NCBI GenBank assembly: GCA_030605085.1
Contig: JAUWBH010000127.1
Span: 1-17,716, forward strand
Length of the DNA: 17,716 nucleotides
Direction: 5' to 3'
DNA from: Promethearchaeota archaeon
GTDB lineage: Archaea; Asgardarchaeota; Lokiarchaeia; Sigynarchaeales; SOKP01
A program made the translations under genes and the position numbers. How positions within the stretch are numbered: the stretch's first letter is position 1; each line of letters begins with the position of its first letter. Below, piece by piece: positions 15,674-17,716 of the stretch. Below the pieces are notes generated by a model, which saw nothing but the letters and a program-made list of their open reading frames with translations, had not been told where the DNA came from and made no database searches.

Positions 15674-15778
15674 ATGGGAGCTAAATCCCGCTTTGATCCA
15701 GATATCTTAGTTTTATTTAGAAAAATTTATATTAGTAAATCATCATTAACATTTAAAAATTCAATTTTTAATGTGTGA
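15674..15778 (+). CDS. Possible small ORF overlapping the start of the VWA gene
   Basis: An ATG at 15674 opens 34 codons, reading MGAKSRFDPDILVLFRKIYI and then SKSSLTFKNSIFNV, and stops at TGA 15776-15778. The stop overlaps the GTG start of the following gene as GTGTGA, a layout typical of translational coupling. There is no Shine-Dalgarno, and the stretch lies in what would otherwise be promoter and leader sequence of the VWA gene. It may be a leader peptide or a chance frame. Confidence 0.25.
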   Translation: MGAKSRFDPDILVLFRKIYISKSSLTFKNSIFNV

Positions 15779-17430
15779 ATAAAATGTTTAAAAGATCATT
15801 TAATAAATTTTTAGAAAAACCTCCAGGAAAACCAGAATTATATCCTTACATTTATTCAATCGGATTTAGAAACTTAACGCAAGCAAAAAAGAAAATCACC
15901 ACTGAACCTATTAAATGCAGTCAATGTGGTGCTGTTCTCACAGATATCAAATTAATTCAAGAAGATCCTAAGATTGGCACCCATTATAAATGTGAGTACT
16001 GCGGAACTATTAATGTAATCAGTAAAGATCAAATTGTTGAGGACCTTCCTGACGATATAGATTTTATTATTGAAGATGTTAAGCCAAAAGAACCGAAAGA
16101 GGAAGTAATTACTAAAGTTGGTGCTGCCGAAGGAGAATTATACATTGCTGTTATTGATATTTCCGGATCAATGAGTGGCGCAAAAATCGAAGCCGTTAAA
16201 AAATCGTTAGTTCAAACTATTAAGGATTTTAAAATGAACTCTCCAGCTACTAAATTCATTTTAATCGCATTTGAGAGTTCTGTTTATTATTACTTACGAC
16301 ACGATAAAAATGCAATGAGATTTAGCGGTGATTTACTTTTTAGTTTAGATGGAATGAGAGATCAACTGCAAAAATCGTTGAAAAAAGCAAAATTAGGATC
16401 AATAGGAGAGTTTGCTGATGGATGGGTGCGAAAGGTCCAAGAATTAAGGTCTATGGACATGACTGCGTTAGGTCCTGCGCTTTATTTTGCGATAATGTCG
16501 TTTGATATATTTCAAATGAAAACATCTGGAAGGGTAACATTATTAACAGATGGGCTCGCAAATCAAGGAATAGGTAATTTATCAGGTAGTAGTATAGGAG
16601 CGGAAAAATTTTACGAGAATAAGGCAGATTTGTGCAATCAACTTAATATAATCGTAGATGTTGTTGGAGTCTCCGCACCAGGAGATAACAATGAAATGGG
16701 CTTACAAACCTTAGGAAAATTAACGGATAAAACGGGTGGAAAATTATTTTTAATATCCGACCAAGAAATGGGGCAAGTATTTGCCGAATTACAGCAAACA
16801 AAATACATTGGAAAGGACGTTAAAATCAGAATAGTAACACCAACTTACATAGATATTAAAAATGTTACTGGAGCATTTAGCTCAAGAAATGTAAAAGAAT
16901 CCGAGATAAATCTAGGTGCGATTACAGACGATCGAGAGTTATTTGTCGAATTAGATTCACCGAAAGGCTTTAAAGAAGAAGAAATTCCTGTTCAATTACA
17001 AGTGGAATATAAGGATAACGAAGGTCGAAAAAGATTAAGAGTAGTAAATGATAGAGTAAAAGTTACGAAAAGTGAAAAAGAATTTAAATCTAAATACGAT
17101 CAAAAACTCAATGTCATGATGAACATCCAATCATCAGGGCAACAATATTACGCAGGTAAAGCATCTGAGTCCAAAAAACGATTGAAAAAACTTAAAGAAA
17201 GCATTAAAACTGAAATGTCTTCGATGAAGGCTGCGTATGACGATTTTGACGAAGGTGAGTTTTCAGAAAGTATAGAATATTTAGATGACGAGCTAGAAGA
17301 GATGGAAATGGAAGAGAAACAAGTTATGAGTGCTCCTAAAGCAAGTTATATGGCTACCAAAGGACAAATGAGAACGAGACTTTCTGAAGATAAACTAATA
17401 AAGCGAATGAAAGCTAAGAAAAAGAAATAA
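15775..17430 (+). CDS. Zinc-ribbon plus von Willebrand factor A protein, Sec23/Sec24-like architecture
   Basis: 551 residues from GTG 15775 (ATG 15784, three codons later, is an alternative). Residues 44-80 form a zinc ribbon: EPIKCSQCG (Cys48, Cys51) and YKCEYCGTIN (Cys73, Cys76). A VWA domain follows from about 120, with the MIDAS motif DISGSMS (Asp128, Ser130, Ser132), the later threonine in DMTALGP and aspartate in LLTDGLANQ, so a metal ion is probably bound. A beta-rich part (about 340-440) and a charged helical C-terminus (about 450-551, ending KAKKKK) complete the protein. Zinc ribbon, VWA, beta and helical parts in this order match the COPII coat proteins Sec23 and Sec24, though the intact MIDAS is more typical of other VWA proteins. 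No signal peptide, so cytoplasmic. Confidence 0.85.
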   Translation: MNKMFKRSFNKFLEKPPGKPELYPYIYSIGFRNLTQAKKKITTEPIKCSQCGAVLTDIKLIQEDPKIGTHYKCEYCGTINVISKDQIVEDLPDDIDFIIEDVKPKEPKEEVITKVGAAEGELYIAVIDISGSMSGAKIEAVKKSLVQTIKDFKMNSPATKFILIAFESSVYYYLRHDKNAMRFSGDLLFSLDGMRDQLQKSLKKAKLGSIGEFADGWVRKVQELRSMDMTALGPALYFAIMSFDIFQMKTSGRVTLLTDGLANQGIGNLSGSSIGAEKFYENKADLCNQLNIIVDVVGVSAPGDNNEMGLQTLGKLTDKTGGKLFLISDQEMGQVFAELQQTKYIGKDVKIRIVTPTYIDIKNVTGAFSSRNVKESEINLGAITDDRELFVELDSPKGFKEEEIPVQLQVEYKDNEGRKRLRVVNDRVKVTKSEKEFKSKYDQKLNVMMNIQSSGQQYYAGKASESKKRLKKLKESIKTEMSSMKAAYDDFDEGEFSESIEYLDDELEEMEMEEKQVMSAPKASYMATKGQMRTRLSEDKLIKRMKAKKKK

Positions 17431-17456
17431 TCATTTAATTACTCTATTATTAGAAC

Positions 17457-17470
17457 TTTTTTTTTTTTTT
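17457..17470 (+). terminator. Poly-T terminator of the VWA gene
   Basis: Fourteen consecutive T on the coding strand 27 bases after the stop codon, with no strong hairpin before it. This is the common archaeal intrinsic termination signal. Confidence 0.6.
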
Positions 17471-17494
17471 AAAATTTTCTTAAGTCTTCTTTAA

Positions 17495-17617
17495 TTACAC
17501 ATCCGACATTATTTTAAGTAGTGCATTATACTCCATTACAGTAGGTTCAAGTTTTTGTCGTAGAGGACATCTATTAAATCTTAAGGCAATCGAATTTAAA
17601 TGATAAATTCTTACATC
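17495..17617 (-). pseudogene. Possible C-terminal coding remnant
   Basis: The minus strand is open for about 40 codons, reading DVRIYHLNSIALRFNRCPLR and QKLEPTVMEYNALLKIMSDV before TAA at 17495-17497. An in-frame TAA at 17630-17632 closes it upstream and no good start exists. The residue mix looks coding, so this may be the tail of a degraded gene. I do not recognise it, and chance is possible. Confidence 0.25.
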
Positions 17618-17716
17618 CCCCCTACTTTTTTACTCCAAAGTCTTGTAATTCATTAATGTCGGTAGCATATCATGAAAAAATAACTTTTTATTGATTAACT
17701 TGTAAACTTAAGAATT

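Noticed and set aside
17530..17570. tRNA-like GGTTCAA T-loop
   Set aside because: No acceptor, D or anticodon stem could be built around it.

Overview
This AT-rich window looks like archaeal chromosome, most likely from an Asgard archaeon of the Lokiarchaeia type. The lineage call is an inference from gene content. It rests on an eS26 ribosomal protein, TrmY, a TrmB-type regulator, a CDP-alcohol phosphotransferase of the archaeal-lipid kind, a Ras-superfamily small GTPase, and a zinc-ribbon plus von Willebrand A protein laid out like Sec23/Sec24. TATA boxes are common upstream of genes, and few genes have strong Shine-Dalgarno sites.

Left part (1-2440): a minus-strand cassette. A very short Cys-rich peptide gene (1916-2104, repeated CGGDC and ASCK motifs, one in-frame TGA) lies upstream of a radical SAM/SPASM maturase with an N-terminal PqqD-like domain (177-1439). 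A further gene downstream is cut by the window edge. This reads as a RiPP locus. A frameshifted plus-strand gene remnant and nested palindromes lie between peptide and maturase.

Middle part (2445-7323): acyl-CoA synthetase; a small GTPase on the other strand; a TrmY and CDP-alcohol phosphotransferase pair; then a TrmB-like regulator whose promoter abuts four perfect 19-bp tandem repeats.

Accessory stretch (7324-8725): a broken IS607-type TnpA remnant, then the eS26 gene. The eS26 frame is interrupted by 32 nt that fold into a hairpin with bulge-helix-bulge features at exactly the boundaries needed to restore the zinc-finger CxxC. I read it as an archaeal mRNA intron cut by the tRNA-splicing endonuclease. 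The same gene appears to start at ACG behind a perfect Shine-Dalgarno. Gene debris follows, including a second diverged copy of a neighbour's C-terminus.

Right part (8423-17716): a PIN-domain/helical-repeat protein cut by an in-frame TAA and followed by 100 open codons; MobB; a 641-residue orphan; a DUF362-ferredoxin membrane protein followed closely by a PurM-like AIR-synthase-related protein; and the zinc-ribbon/VWA protein. The end of the window holds only a poly-T tract and a possible coding remnant.
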